DNA from: Ciona savignyi
Taxonomy: Eukaryota; Chordata; Ascidiacea; Phlebobranchia; Cionidae
NCBI GenBank assembly: GCA_000149265.1
Contig: CH003264.1
Coordinates: 173,825-237,824 of the forward strand
Direction: 5' to 3'
DNA: 64,000 bases
The position numbers were made by a program, and so were the translations under genes. A model generated the notes under the pieces. The model was given only the letters and a program-made list of their open reading frames with translations, had not been told where the DNA came from and did no database searches. Below are positions 35,753-49,607 of the stretch, in pieces; position 1 is the stretch's first letter; the number at the start of each line of letters is the position of its first letter.

Positions 35753-37325
35753 CATAGCCACTCAAGTCACCAGATTTGATCTTTCTCTAGGAAGGATCTG
35801 CAAAATCTCTCCAGGAATTGCGTGGTGGGAATATTCCAACCATGTGTGAAAGTGCCTGATCACAATTGGCAGATAACTTTTACATAGTGGAGAAAAAGCC
35901 ACCTGACTTCTTGGTGTTGAACAGTAGAGTAAAGCAAGTTTAAAAGGGCTGCTGCCGGCTGCATCCCCATGTTGTTCTTTGACAGAAAAGTCACTAGCAT
36001 ACATGCTTAAATGATTAAAGTTGAGAATAGAGTTCATGCAAATTCTACCTATTTAATCATATTAAATCTTTGCTATTTTATTTATGTAATTAGGACAAAA
36101 TCGCATTGTTATGTGTGTTGGATTCCGGTTTGGAAATTCTACATTTCTTAAAATGAAGAACATGGGCTATAGTTTGGGAAGTGAGTCACTTTGAGATCAG
36201 TTTTATATGCAAATCGCTTTAAAGAACCTGTTTTGGCAGAGTGGAAACTTTTATATACCTGCCTGTTTCAAGCTACACTGTAAAAAATACAAAATTTTGA
36301 CTACAATATTTTCCAGGAAATAGGCAAACTAATATTGCAAAAAACAAAAAAATAATTTTTTTCACTTCTTTATTATTTAGACTTAAACAGACATTTACCA
36401 AACCATCGTAAATTAGCTGGTACACTCATCCACAGATACAGATACACATTTCATTCTTTGTACCATATTTAGAAGTGGAGAAATCATGAACTTTATTGTT
36501 TGCTGACCTTAAAGTTTAAAATGTATTCAATGAGGTTAATTTTGCTGGTACAACTTAACATGGGAAAAATTATGCAGTAGTTCTGCCTTGATCCATTATA
36601 AGACCGAACACAAGAACTTATAAGCATGGTGTTATAAAACAAAACTAGATTTTAGGGATTAATATGGTAAAGTATATTCATATGGTTTTGCTTTGCAGTT
36701 GATTGCATATTTTTGATTTACCTTTTACATGTAAGTTTTGCAATTTAATTGGCATGTCCTAATAGAGCATATCAATAAAACCTTAATAATGGAAAATCCA
36801 AACTTTAAAATTATAGCCCAGTTGTGACATATGTTTTTCTTTCTTTTAGAATACAATACTATACATGCAGTTTTTCTAAATTACTATGGTTTGTAATTGA
36901 TTTCCTTTAAACTCTTCCTAACTGTAGACAGGATGTTTCCTGGATAAAACGTTTTTCAGGATGCAGCTGTCGTTACTAATCACTCTAACCATTTATTACT
37001 GTGACGGCTAGTAGGAACAAGACAGATTTAATTGAGCTTTGGTAGTTTATATAAATTGTGTTATGTAAATGAATTTAACATAATTATAAAATGTGATATT
37101 TGGCTCAGTGCTACATTAAAGTTTTTCTTAATTTATCTATCTTAAAAAAGGACTATATTGTACAGTGTGATTGGTTCTTAATGTACCTTTAATTTTTTCA
37201 ATGTTTCTTTTTTAAATTTTTTTAATGTTTCTTTCTTAATACAAGTCCTTATCAAGGTTGTCTTTTAAATAATTAATTTTATATAATTATAGTTTTATTG
37301 TAATAATTACAGATCGTTTGGATTG

Positions 37326-40300
37326 ATGAGGATGTGGTTTAAAGTTGCACTTTTGCTCTCCTCCTTGTGTTTGTGTTTTGGTGAGGAGAACCAGAATGCA
37401 GAATTAAAAAACGGCAACAAGTATGATGAAGCATTGTCCAACACTAAGACTCCCAACTACAAAGAATATTGTGTGATCGGTGCTGGGCCAGGTGGACTTC
37501 AAATGGCTTATTTCTTACAGAGCACCAACAGAGATTACATTGTCTTTGAAAAGGGTATGTAGATTTTTATAGCTTTAAAATATTTATGGATATATTTTTT
37601 GTCTTACATTTATTATTCCTTCCGATAGACTTTTAAATTTTATTTGCTTTAGGTACTTTAATATTTTGGTTTTACAGCACATCCTTGTATATTTTCTTAA
37701 ATAATGTTAGTTTGTCATGATGTGCAATAATTAATGTAATTTGGCCTTTCCTACTTCCTTCTTCTACATTTTAAGTATGCCTATTTTTACTCATTGTTTT
37801 TAAAAAATCCCAAAACAAATAAAACAAACAAACTATACATTATATGATTCAGTGAAAACTTCACTATCTAGAAATACAAAAACTGCAATTATTTACTTTT
37901 ATCAATTTTATGTTAACCCATTGATTTTTATGTACTCTAAATCATATTTTACAGGCTATGGTGCTGGAACTTTCTACTTAAAAATATCCTATTCATCGAC
38001 TTCTTATCAGTATCAATAAACGGCACACTGGTAAAACAAACAAAGAATTTAACTTCCGACATGACTGGAACTCGCTTGTCAGCGACGACGAATCATTGCA
38101 GATGACCAAATATTCAAAGGTAAATAAAACAATTTATACTAATTATATGCAAAAAGGCATGAATGAACACGTAATCTTTAAATTCAGAAATGGTTAATCC
38201 TTTAATTACCATTTTCACGTTTATTTTGTATTATTTACTTTTTTATATTTATGTTAATAATATCATAAAGAATTAACATTTCTGAACTCTTGTGGTCATG
38301 GTGATTGATACATAAATTCCCTTCACATAATGAAGTCATTTGTCCTGTTTATTATGTCATAGAACTCATTGTTCTGTGATATCCATTGTTCTCTTATTCT
38401 AAATTGACAGCTAATGCAGTGCATTGTTAGTACTGTAACAGACGATTAATAAAATTGTTTCCATATCGAGAGTGAGATGTTGATTATTGTTGTTTAAACA
38501 ACAGTTGATATGTGATTACATGAACTTTGTTTTTCAGGATTTCTTCCCACCTGCTGACACACTGGTCCAGTATTTAAACGACTTTGCTACAAAACTGAAT
38601 CTCAAAATTCAATACAACTCAACCATGCATGATGTAATGAAGCGAGAAGATAAATTGTTTCAAATGTGGGACCAACATGACAACGTTTACACTTGTAAAT
38701 ACGTCATCATGGCGACTGGAATCGCAAAACCACACGCTCCATATTTTGAAGGTACTTTTATTGAATTATCATCAATTCACATAGATTTTGAAAATGTGTA
38801 CCATGTTCTAAAGATATAAATTTACAACTAATTTATTAATCCATTGCAAAGCTGCATGTAAAGCCTGCAGGAAGGATTCAGTCTCCGTAACAATCTGTTC
38901 AACAGACACCATATAACGTGTGAAATAAGGAAGTAATTTAACTGAATCTCTTCCCCCCATATGCCTGGCTGGAGTGTCTGAGTATGTGGCCAGCTAAAGT
39001 GGCAAATTTAAGCTTTAATACTTAGTCTCATACATTTTTACCAAAGGCCATGAACTGGTGGACGGGTACGAGGACCTTACAACTGACCTCGAAGCGTTCG
39101 AAGGTCAAAGTGTGTTTATCATCGGACGCGGAAATGCTGCCCATGAGACTGCGCAACACATAATGGGTTTGTTTATTTGATGTTTTTTTTCTAAAGAATT
39201 ATTTCCACCATGCAAAGAATGTTAATTTAAACCAGGGGTGGGCAACTTTTAGTCGGGTACCAGATGTGGAAAAATAAAATCCTTTGTGTGCCGGATTATT
39301 ACATGAATAGTATTCAATATCTTCATCACAGGGTATGATACAGTCTGCGGGCCAGTCAAAATCCCTTCACAGGCCAGACCCGACCCATAGGACATATGTT
39401 GCGATTGTTGCCCATGCCTGATTTAAACAAATATGTCATCTGCTAATATATAAACATATATTGTCCTCAGGTTCAACTAATGTTGTTCACATGATGGGTC
39501 GTTCAGCCACACGCCTGGCATGGGCGACGCATTACGTTGGTGATTTACGTGCCATCAATAATGGGATCCTTGATACTTACCAACTCAAATCTTTGGATGG
39601 TCTATTTGAAGGTAATTAACGAATTGGTGCATTAAAATATTTTCACACCAAGTCATAAGTAACTCCTCACACTTTATAACACTTAAAAAATAAGTTATAT
39701 TTTGTAATACCGCAACAAAACCAATATTAAACAAATTGCTGCCACTGCATTAAAATATCTTTACACTAAGTCATATAATTATATTTAAAATCTTAGTATG
39801 GTATGTTCGAAGGTAATTAACAAATTAGTGCTACTGCATAAATATTTTTACACCAAATCATATAATTCTATTGAAACTTCCTAGCTTTATAACACTTAAC
39901 ACTAAAAAAATTGAACTACAATTAGGAACAAGTTATTTTTGTAATACCTCAACATAACATATATTTTAGCTATGTGTATTTTTCTTAGATTATACCTTTA
40001 ATTTTAATGCTTTACCCTTTTTTTGCAGCAAGCTCGGATGCCCTTAATGTTACTAGAAGCCCTATAGATGGACGTCTGTATATGCAGAATGAATTCGACA
40101 CTGTCCCTGGGGGACAAGTGGTTTCTGGTACATATGCCCCTATGTTAACATCGTGATGTTTTAAATGACTAAGAACATACTGAAGTGTGCATTTTGCATG
40201 ACTCGATTTTTCCTAAACCAATGGAACAACCGCATATTATGATCCGCATTCTATAAATGGATTATATGATAAAGCCACAACTTCTATACCTTTATTCTTC

Positions 40301-42677
40301 TCCGGAAACCTGCAATTTTCTGTCAGACATATGTTTTTGAAAATAAGACATAATTTATCGATTAAAACCAGTCAGTTGGTAAATCAAAACCAATAGCTCG
40401 TTTAGGCGTTTTTTCTTACGCATTGACTCAAGTGGATTACCCTAAAGGGGCTAGTGGGGAGAGAGGCATTTAAGGAAGCTAACCTAGCATCATCAGATGC
40501 ATTGATCCGCCAGTTTAGTCTAGTAGTTAAGTGTGTCGCCTTTCAGCCGAAGGGGTGAAGGTTCGATACTGGTCGCTAGCTAGTCATTTGTGTCCTTGGG
40601 CAAGGCTTTTAACGGACATTGCCTAAACCCAGCTGATTAATGGGTTTCCACTAAATTAAAGAAATCCTACACAACATACTGCAATAGCTCCGGTAACCCG
40701 ATGGTGGTCGCTAGGTGATCTAATGATTGCCTGTGTGTTAACTTCCTAGTTTACCCATTCAAGGGGATAAACAAGAATATCCTATCCTATATCCTAATCC
40801 AATAACTTGGTGGTTCAAACGAGACAATCTGATAATTTTCTGTGTGTTAATACATGAAAAACCTAACCTATATATTTCATTATTTTTTCCTAAAAATAGC
40901 TTTTTATTAATTTTCATAACGATAGTATAGGAAATACTAAAGTGTGGACAGATATTTTAAAATATTAATTATAGTATAAAAAATTGGAAAGATATTTTTT
41001 TAACAGAGGTCGATAATGATGCAACAAGAGAGGGCTATGACCGAATCATCAGATGCATTGGATTTGAATTTGATTTCGAAATTTTTCACCCGTCTATGAA
41101 TGTCAAAAGAGCTGGATTGAGGCGCACTGCAAAATATCCCAAAATCAGCTTTTCGTATGAATCGATTGGTGTCAAAGGACTTTATTATGCAGGTGATTTT
41201 TTCTCTAATGCAACTAGAACCATTTTCTCCAAAATGCCAGTCCTCCTAACAAAAAACAAACAATTCATTAGATTCATATAATTTTTTTAAATTTAATGTA
41301 ATAACAATTATCAAGCAAGTATTATTGGCTCTAGTAACGTACAGTAGTCAAAAAGCTGATTTATGTTATATTACCCCTACTTACTTCTTTCTATCATTTT
41401 TTACCAGTAGTAATTGTGATTCTATTAAAACAATTTACCTTCTAAATTTCCCATTTTTCTTTTACGAACCCACAACATTTGTAGTAATTTTTTTGTAAAA
41501 TAATTGTTTTGTATTTTTATCCAGGTTATTTGTTTATTTAAAAATTTACTTACTTTTAATGCTATGCTGTGCTTTTTTTAAAAACATTATCTCAAATGGT
41601 TCGTTTTATTTAGCAATAGATTAACATATCCAGTAATAGTCAGTTTGATAAAATTAGCTGACAAGATTACTTGTTTACACAAAAACCTGCTAATTTCCAG
41701 GCACAAACACCCATTCACTGGACCATCGTAAATCAGCTGGTGGATTCATCCATGGATACAGATACACTGTTCGTACTTTGCACCGAATCTTGGAATGGAG
41801 AAACCATGGCGTTCAGTGGCCTGCTGTTAAATTCAACAACCCACAAGACCTTATGACTCATATGACTAAAAGGATAAATGAGGTAAAAACTTACTCCATT
41901 ATTTTTAAAATTACTTGCAAATTAATTTTAATTAGTTATTTTAACACCATCTGCTTAATTTCTCTGCAGTTATTCAATAAGACACTAAAACGCCTTCCCC
42001 TGAATAAATCATCAAACAATAAAACTGACATTTTGGATTTTTTTCAGGCGTCAGACATTTATCAGATGTTTTCTGTATTATGTGAAGTCATTATCTTCGA
42101 TGAAAACAAGTATTCTTCAACTTATTTGGAAGCTTATCCTTGCGCGTTAGTCAGTCGTATTCAGAAGATAACGGGCCATCCCGTTCCAGGGCCGATGATT
42201 GTCATCAACTTAGAATATGGCAAAAACTTCTCAGGACCTGGTAAAGATCCATTTAAGAGAGGACGCGCCGCATATTCTGCAAGTGTCGCCCACCGGTCCA
42301 ATTTCTTGCACCCTGTGTATTACTACTACGAAAAGCAATACACAGACAAAGATTACCTCAACAAACCTCCCAAATGGGGTCTCCCAGTACCAGACAGGAT
42401 CCACCACACCCTCGAGGAGTTCACGACCAAATTTGACGCAGTTCGAACACACAGTCTTCCGTTACGACGATTTCTCGAAGATGTGCTCGGGGTTGATCTT
42501 CGCAACTTTTTCGCAACAGAATGCATGTTGATATCTCTTACAACTTCAACACTTCCACCAGGCTGTCAATCACACAATCAAACATCAACCATCCAAGTAG
42601 CGACCATGCCGCTAAGAAACTCATTGTATAGCGATTTCAAACCTTTTTCAGTACCACTTCCGGGCTTTTCAAGTTAA
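37326..42677 (+). CDS. FOXRED2: FOXRED2-like flavoprotein, array copy B (one +1 frameshift)
   Basis: Second copy in the tandem array, presumably a secretory-pathway FAD enzyme. Exons: 37326-37554, 37955-38119, 38538-38751, 39047-39166, 39471-39611, 40029-40127, 41007-41192, 41701-41882, 42048-42677; about 654 aa if the frame is kept. The signal peptide differs from A, C and D ([19 protein letters not shown]); a second in-frame ATG lies at 37332. FAD loop GAGPGG and second loop [10 protein letters not shown] are present. Exon 2 is 165 nt instead of 164: the run of five A at 37980-37984 should be four to read [16 protein letters not shown]. As written it reaches a stop within exon 2. Intron 4 (39167-39470) holds a hAT-like MITE and is missing in A and C. 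An AATAAA lies at 42703-42708, 26 nt after the stop. Exon 7 is nearly identical to that of copy C. Confidence 0.88.
39233..39420. mobile_element. hAT-like MITE in FOXRED2-B intron 4
   Basis: Ends CAGGGGTGGGCAAC and GTTGCCCATGCCTG, flanked by an exact 8-bp duplication ATTTAAAC (39225-39232, 39421-39428). 188 bp, non-coding. Confidence 0.9.
40504..40797 (+). mobile_element. SINE copy
   Basis: FOXRED2-B intron 6; B box ggttcgatactgg, tail tatcctatcctatatcc. Confidence 0.84.
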
Positions 42678-43836
42678 AGTTGTACCTAGATGGTGCTTGT
42701 GCAATAAATGTATTGGCATTTTTTCGTTTCTACTGATCAATTTTGAGGAAGTTTGATTTTGTGTTATTTGGAAGTGTGAAGACAAACAGAGCTGGTGTGC
42801 AAGCTTCGGTTTGGTCGCCACTTGAATACTTAACAATATTTATTTCTTATTATTGTACAAGAATCGTTTTTTTAATATTGCTTTTATGTGTAAATACAAT
42901 ATTTATTTGTTTGCCAAAGATATGCCACATCAAGTACTTTAAAGCACATAAAAATAACTTTTTCCACTGTATGTCATTTTGTCTCCGCATTTGACTGCTG
43001 TATATGAATTTTGGAAATAAAAAGGCCAAATTATCAGCATTTTAGATTATTTGATTAAACTACTCTCTTAAGATATTAGTGATTTCAACTCGTAGGTGTG
43101 TTTATATCTTATTAGATCAATTAACTATTACTGTTCTGTTCCATTTTGAACACCCACAATGAAATGACTACTATTGTCTTAATTATTAAATAAACATGAG
43201 AAATTTATGAGAACTGTTAGCATTTAAATTTGTTAAAGGTTTTTTCCAAATATTGGTATTTAACTTATGAAAATGTAGCTTTTTGCATTCTTATCAAACC
43301 AAATATCCAATGTGTCCACTTTCGACTTTTTTTTCTTAGTGCATTGATAATTAAGGAGTTTAAATATATTGATTGTCTGTTAGCTAACATCACCAGAAGA
43401 TATAACGTGATTGGACATTTTCTTTCTTATAATATAAAGTGTAAATTTAATGATTGGGTAATTTTAATGTAATATAAGGCCAAACTTTAATTTTCATTCT
43501 CTTCTACTGATCACATATGGCTATAAGGAAATTAATAGGAAGTTGGGAGTGTGTACTCACACCAGAGTACGACAAATTGGATAGGAAATTTAATAGTCCT
43601 TATGTTTATTAATGCAGAACAGAATTAGAAGATCATTTCTTTTTTGCAAGAGGTCAGAATTTATAGAAGAAATGCACAATTTAGTTTTTATAGTTCTGAT
43701 TTTAATATCAATTTGCAAACTAGGCAATTTTTATGGTGATGCATTGAATTTATGAAGTACGATTATTTATCTAAAATGATTTTACTATATTGTAATAAAC
43801 CATTGTTATTTCAGCTTGGTTTTTATAAATTCAGAA
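42678..43836. other. Intergenic, FOXRED2-B to C
   Basis: Contains the B polyadenylation signal, a dispersed repeat (43381-43450), and about 80 bp before C that match the region before A (tacgattattta, ttgttatttcagcttggt). Confidence 0.6.
42703..42708 (+). terminator. Probable polyadenylation signal of FOXRED2-B
   Basis: AATAAA 26 bases after the stop codon, followed by a T-rich stretch. Confidence 0.6.
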
Positions 43837-46800
43837 ATGACTAGTTTGTCTAGTTTTGTACTTTCTCTGTGCTTGTGCTTATGCCTTACCTTTGTAAACG
43901 GCAACAAATATGATGAAGCACTCTCTAGCACTGAGACTCCCAACTACAAAGAATATTGTGTGATCGGTGCTGGGCCAGGTGGACTTCAAATGGCTTATTT
44001 CTTAGAAAAGGCTGCTAGAGATTACCTTGTATTTGAGAAAGGTTAGTATTAAAAGACAATTTTATTGCTCATTATGATATTGTTCTACCTTTTTGCAAAT
44101 TACATACTTCTTTTTAAATAAAATTTAATCATTTCGTTTAAAAACAGTATAATTTATTTGCATTTTATTTCTTAAAATTATAATAAAATATGTGTAATAC
44201 AAATTCCTCTGGAATAGGTGTCTATATATATTAACTTCAAGAGTATAATAAAAATACATAAAGTTTAATTGTAATTAACTTTAATCGTCTGACCAGTTAG
44301 TCTGGCGGTTTAGTGCGCACCTTTCAACCGAAAGGTAGTAGGATCAAAACTGGTTGCTAGTGAGTCGGTTGTGTCCGTGGGCAAGGCACTTAACGGACAT
44401 TGCCTGAACACCGCGGATTAATGGGTTCTACCAAATTAATTAAAGGAATGTGTATATCATACACAACACACAGCTCCGGCAACCCGACGGTGGGGCGCAA
44501 CGTGACGATTGCCTGTGTGTTAACTCCTCTGGTTTTCCTATTCACGGGGATAAACATGAATATCCTATCCTGTCCTATTCTAATTGACAGTTAACTTTAT
44601 ACCAGGTTATGGGGCTGGAACATTTTACGAGAAGTATCCTATTCATCGAAAATTAATCAGCATCAACAAAGTTTTTACGGGAAAAACTAACAAAGAATTC
44701 AATTTTCGGCATGATTGGAACTCTTTGATAAGTCACGATGAAAGTCTTGTCATACCAAAGTATTCACAAGTGAGTTTAGTTTAAATCTGTTATTAGGATA
44801 GGATATTCATATTTATCTCCTTAATTGGGAAAACCAAGGAGGTTAACACACGGGCAATCATCAGGTCACCTTGGCCCACTGTTGGGTTACCGGAGCTATT
44901 GTAGTGTGTTGTGTATGATTTACTTGTCCTTTAATTAAGTGGAACCAATTAATTCGCTTAGTTCAGACAATGTCCGGTTAAGTGCCTTGCCCAAGGACAC
45001 AACCGACAAAGCATTACAGTTTTATAGTTTTAGCGATCATGCAGTGTTAAATGACTCAAGTCAATGACTTGACTTGAATAAAGTAAAAACAGCAAAAAGT
45101 CTTGATTTTAATTGAGGCTGCTTAAAAAAGATTAGACTTAATTATTTAAAAAATGACAAATTTCCATAAACGTGCTCTTGACTGATGGTTCCATTAATTA
45201 TTGCAAGCCAATACATTAGACATTGTTGAACTGAAATTGCTACATTCGCAATTTAGTTACAAAGTCCAATTAACTAAAATACGACTTTTAAGTTACATTT
45301 ACAAGAAATCTGACTTGCTTTGGACTTTAAAAAGAGACCATAAAAATTAAATTTCTAAAATTGACTGCGAATATGTTTTCAAAGTGTGTGTAAGTTTTGT
45401 AAATAATTTTATGCGTTTCAAGTGTTAAAGTATTCAGTAAAAGAAAATTTATTTTTGGTTAACTAAAAAGTGGCAGAGATGCTTTTAAAGACTCTTTTAG
45501 CAAAAGTGTGACGACAATAGGTAACTGTATCTTAAATAACTTACAAATTCGAATATCTTAAAATGTACTCGTTTTATATTTCAATTTCAGGACTTTTTCC
45601 CACCTGCTGACACACTGGTCCAGTATTTAAACGACTTTGCCACAAAACTGAATCTCAAAATCCAATACAACTCAACCATGCATGATGTAATGAAGCGAGA
45701 AGATAAATTGTTTCAAATGTGGGACCAACATGACAACGTTTACACTTGTAAATACGTCATCATAGCGACTGGAATCGCAAAACCAAATGACATAAAGTTC
45801 CCAGGTATATAATGTGTATTAACCAGAAAACAACAGGGGAATAGGAGGATACTCATGTTTATCACCGGCAATCGTCAAATCACCTCGTGCCCACCGCTGG
45901 GTTGCCGGAGTTATTGCAGTGTGTTGTGTATTCACACGTTCCTTTAATTTGGTAGAACCCAATAATTCGCTGGGTTCAGGTGAGATTGTAAGATCAGGTG
46001 TGTCTATGAATATGACTCTTAGCTAATGCCACCTACATCCAGTATTTCAATGGATTAAACTTAAACATTAGAAACATCAAGCAGATGATATACACTTTAA
46101 TAGCCCCAGTAACATAAAGGGTGCAATGTAATATGATAGTTTTTTAAATGATGAACCTATTAATGTTTTCCCATTATTTTTCAGACAGTTCTTCAATTTG
46201 GTAGAACCCATTAACTCACTGGGTTCAGGCAATGTCCGTTAAGTGGCTTGCCCAATGACACAACTGACTCGCTAGCGACCAGTTCGAACCTGCAACTGCT
46301 CGCTCGCTAGTCGGTTGTATCCTTGGGCTGATTGCTGATTTAGTATTAGGTTATAGCATTGGGTTATTTTTCTTTTACAGGATCTGAATTGACTGTTGGA
46401 TACGAAGACCTAACAACTGCCATTGAACCTTATGAAGGAAAAAATGTCTGGATATTAGGTCGTGGTAACTCTGCCTATGAAACTGCTCAACATATTTTAG
46501 GAGTCACTAATTTCATTGCCATGATGGCAAAAGGCCGGAACAGACTTGCATGGGCCACACACTATGTCGGCGATTTGCGAGCTGTCAATAATGACCTGCT
46601 GGATAACTACCAACTTAAATCATTGGATGGACTCTTTGAAGGTTTATTATTTAATTTAGTATTTTAATTATTTACAAGTTAGTCTGGTGGTTTAGTGCGA
46701 CGCCTTATTTTAACATTTATCACTTTACAATCCATTTGAAGTAGTGATTTCATAGTGGCACACCACTAAAATGTTATCATGGATTTGGAAAATAAGTAAG

Positions 46801-49607
46801 TTTTCAATTCTGTCAGTGTTTTTGTGATAAAGATGATAAAAAAGATAGATGGGAGATCATTAGGTCATTGGATCCAAGTCCTTGCCCTCGACATTACTTC
46901 TCTTGAATGAATATTTTTTAAATTTACCGCGCCAATTGTCAGGAGATGTTACGGTACTCAACCTTAAAAGAAGCAACTTGACTGGCCGAATATACACGCT
47001 CGAACCTGGAAGTGACAGAGACACAATTCCTGGAGGCAAACATCTAAAAAGTGAAATAACTATTTTTAGAATTTATGGTATTGTATGGACCGAAGTCAAT
47101 GACTTGACAGTAGTCCCATTTTAAAAAAGACTTGAATTTTTTGAGAATTTACTTGTCTGTTGCGCTAAAATATTTCACTGTGCTGTCAACTGATGTAGAC
47201 CTTCATGTTAAAACGCTGTTGCTGCATTTGTAATTAAATGTTACAAACTCCAAAACTGATTTAATATGTTATCTTGGTATGTCTATATTCTAGCATTTCA
47301 GTTTTTGTGTTAATTATATAAATTAAATTTTAGAATATATTTAATGTTTAGGATTTGAAACTGATCCAACCAGAAGAGGATTTGATCATGTGATCCGATG
47401 CCTTGGTTTTAAATTTGATGACTCTGTATTTCATCCATCCATTAAGCTTCGAAAGAGTGGGAAATTGACATCTACAGGAAAATATCCTTATATTAGTCCT
47501 ATGTATGAATCTCTTGATGTCCCTCATCTGTTTTTTGCAGGTAAATTCACAGCTTTGTATGTTACTGTCTTTTGCATATCTGTTAAACACTAAGGACTTA
47601 AACTATACATACTGGTCAGATACACCGATAATCAAGAAATTACCTATATATATATATTTATATGTTGTTAAACGGTTTACAAAATAATGGGGGTTTTTAA
47701 TTCAATCATGCACAAAGGAATAAAAAAAATGGAAGTTGTTGCGTGAAACAATATAAATGTGTATTTTGCATAATAAAGCAAACTGTCGTGCAACAGCAAG
47801 ACAATAATAATAATAATATTATATATAAAACAATTGGATCAGTTTTTTTTTATTACTATTTATATAAACTAAAAAATAAGCGGATAAGTTATTTATATTT
47901 TTTGTCTAAAATTTAGAAGATAAAAAGTATATTTGTTTGTCTAGTTCAGGAGTTGGCAACCTGCAGCTCCGGAGCTGCATGCTACTCTTCATTCTTGTGA
48001 TGCAGCTCTTATTATTTATTTTATTGGTACAGTGAGCGCTTAATAAGTTTAATATTCAAGCATGAGTGAAACAAACAGAAAGGTTGCCGACCCCTTGTCT
48101 AGTTAATAAATTATAATGCTTGTCTACAAATTCTTTTTTACACCCATTTAAAAATTGGACATATTTACTAATATGAAAATATTCAAAACAATCAAATCTT
48201 TCAAAATAACAAGTCATACAAAAAAATAATTTTTGAATTTTAGGCACAAACACCCATTCACTGGACCATCGTAAATCAGCTGGTGGATTTATCCACGGAT
48301 ACAGATACACTGTTCGTACTTTACACCGAATCTTGGAATGGAGAAACCATGGCGTTCAATGGCCTGCTGTTAAATTTAACAACCCCCTTGATCTTCTGCC
48401 GAATATTCTGAAACGAATAAATGAAGTTGGTTTGAGTCCGAATAATTTAAAATGTTATTTCGTTTGACCGGTTATTCTGGTGGCTTAGTGCGACGCCTTC
48501 TAACCAAAAGGTTGCAGGTACGAAACTGGTCCCTAACTCATCGGTTGTGTCCTTGGGCAAGGCACTTTACGGACATTGCCTGAACCCAGCGGCTTATTTT
48601 CTACCAAATTAAAGGATTATGTGAATCATACATAGCACACTGCAATACCTCCGGTAAACCAAGGGTGGGCGCGAAGTGATGGTGTTCATAAAACACCCTA
48701 AGAATAGTATTTGCGTTTTTGTCAGAAAAGCTTCTGAATTAAATGTTAGCAAATTTTAAAACCAACCATTTTATAGTTGATTTTGATTTTATTCTTGAGT
48801 TTCCTAACCAGCAGAAAACAATGTCACTTTTTTGTAAGATATTTTGAGTTGAATATCATAGATAAAAACTATGTGTTGTGCAGCGATTTAGCTTATGACC
48901 TAATGTGTAGAAGACCAAACTAGCTAATGTCATTACAAACTGCATTGTTTTAGGCATCCGACATCTACCAAATGTTTTCGGAAATTTGCGATGTTATCAT
49001 TTATGATGAGAACAAGATTTCTTCGAAATACTTGGCAGGTTTTCCATGTTCCCTGGTTAGTCTGTTGCCTGTTGTATCTGGGCACGAAGTTAAAGGTCCG
49101 GTGATGGTTTTGGTCATGGAGTATGGGAAGAACTTTTCTGGGGTAGGAAAAGATGTTTTTAGTGAAAATCGTGCTGCTGGAGATCCAAGAGAAGGCCACA
49201 GAGCGAGTTTACTTCATCCAGTTCTGTATTTTTACAAGGAGCTCTTTACACCTTCTGACTATGTTAAAAAACATCGCCAATGGATTCTGCCTGTTCCAGA
49301 CACGCTTGTCAGTTTGATTGAGGAATTCACAACAAAATTTGATGCAGAAAGAACCCATGTTCTGATGATCAGAAGATTCATTGAAGATAGCCTTGGTGTT
49401 GATACACGTCACTGGTTCGCAGACCAATGTCTGAAAATATCGCTCACAACATCAAACATTCCGCTGGGGTGCCAACAAACATCAGGTCTTCCCACGGTTT
49501 CCCCCATTCTAGAGAAAACCGTCAATGCCACGCCAGGACACTTTCTTACACTTTTCAGCCAAGACCATATTGAGAGTAAACGATACTATCCTGTAATAGC
49601 TATTTAG
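43837..49607 (+). CDS. FOXRED2: FOXRED2-like flavoprotein, array copy C (intact)
   Basis: Intact copy, 658 aa. Exons: 43837-44041, 44606-44769, 45591-45804, 46381-46641, 46943-47050, 47352-47540, 48244-48425, 48954-49607. The signal peptide is nearly the same as copies A and D. Motifs: GAGPGG (FAD), [10 protein letters not shown] (NAD(P)H-type loop), [39 protein letters not shown]. As in A, exon 4 is a single 261-nt exon. The donor after exon 7 (GAA|GTTGGT at 48425/48426) is weak, but frame and homology require it. The last exon is the longest of the five, with a unique tail after residue ~630. The ATG at 43837 is preferred over upstream in-frame codons because MTSLSS is shared by A, C and D and a conserved 3' splice site lies just before it. 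Role inferred from human ERFAD: ER redox or quality control. Confidence 0.92.
44286..44581 (+). mobile_element. SINE copy near a 3' splice site
   Basis: FOXRED2-C intron 1; its (tatcc)n tail ends about 22 bp before the exon 2 acceptor at 44605. Confidence 0.86.
44794..45008 (-). mobile_element. SINE copy, head missing
   Basis: FOXRED2-C intron 2; runs from the aggataggat tail to cccaaggacacaaccgac, without the tRNA-like head. Confidence 0.84.
45840..46330 (-). mobile_element. Two broken SINE pieces
   Basis: 45840-45980 (tail half) and 46190-46330 (head half with cgaccagttcgaacctgcaa), separated by about 200 bp of other sequence, in FOXRED2-C intron 3. Confidence 0.7.
46675..46708 (+). repeat. 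SINE head fragment
   Basis: About 30 bases, gttagtctggtggtttagtg onward; FOXRED2-C intron 4. Confidence 0.7.
47947..48096. mobile_element. hAT-like MITE in FOXRED2-C intron 6
   Basis: Ends CAGGAGTTGGCAACCT and AGGTTGCCGACCCCTT, flanked by the exact 8-bp repeat GTCTAGTT (47939-47946, 48097-48104). 150 bp. Confidence 0.85.
48463..48690 (+). mobile_element. SINE copy, tail missing
   Basis: FOXRED2-C intron 7, starts tttgaccggttattctggtg; lost after gcgcgaagtgat. Confidence 0.84.

Larger units (their letters stand above)
35013..36650 (+). pseudogene. Remnant of a sixth FOXRED2 copy (intron 6, exon 7, intron 7)
   Basis: 36381-36534 aligns base by base with FOXRED2 exon 7 (TTAG acceptor, ccatcgtaaattagctgg, ccacagatacagatacac, tcaatgag|gtt donor) but is 154 nt instead of 182 and out of frame with stops. 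The sequence after it (up to about 36650, including tgccttgatccattata) resembles intron 7 of copy A at 32055-32090. 35013-35090 resembles intron 6 of copy A at 31671-31755. The region between is enlarged by a SINE (35093-35380) and unrelated sequence. I infer a dead, copy-A-like duplicate. Confidence 0.75.
32858..37325. other. Intergenic, FOXRED2-A to B
   Basis: Holds two SINEs, a minisatellite and the sixth-copy remnant. Short ORFs at 33419 and 34036 look like chance in AT-rich DNA. Confidence 0.6.

Noticed and set aside
35762..36037. 91-codon minus-strand frame between A and B
   Set aside because: No family recognised and it lies in inserted DNA inside a pseudogene. It might be a transposon scrap, but this cannot be shown.
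48933..49427. Minus-strand frames opposite the last exons of FOXRED2 genes (also at 32333, 42231, 56166)
   Set aside because: Mirror frames of well-supported coding exons.
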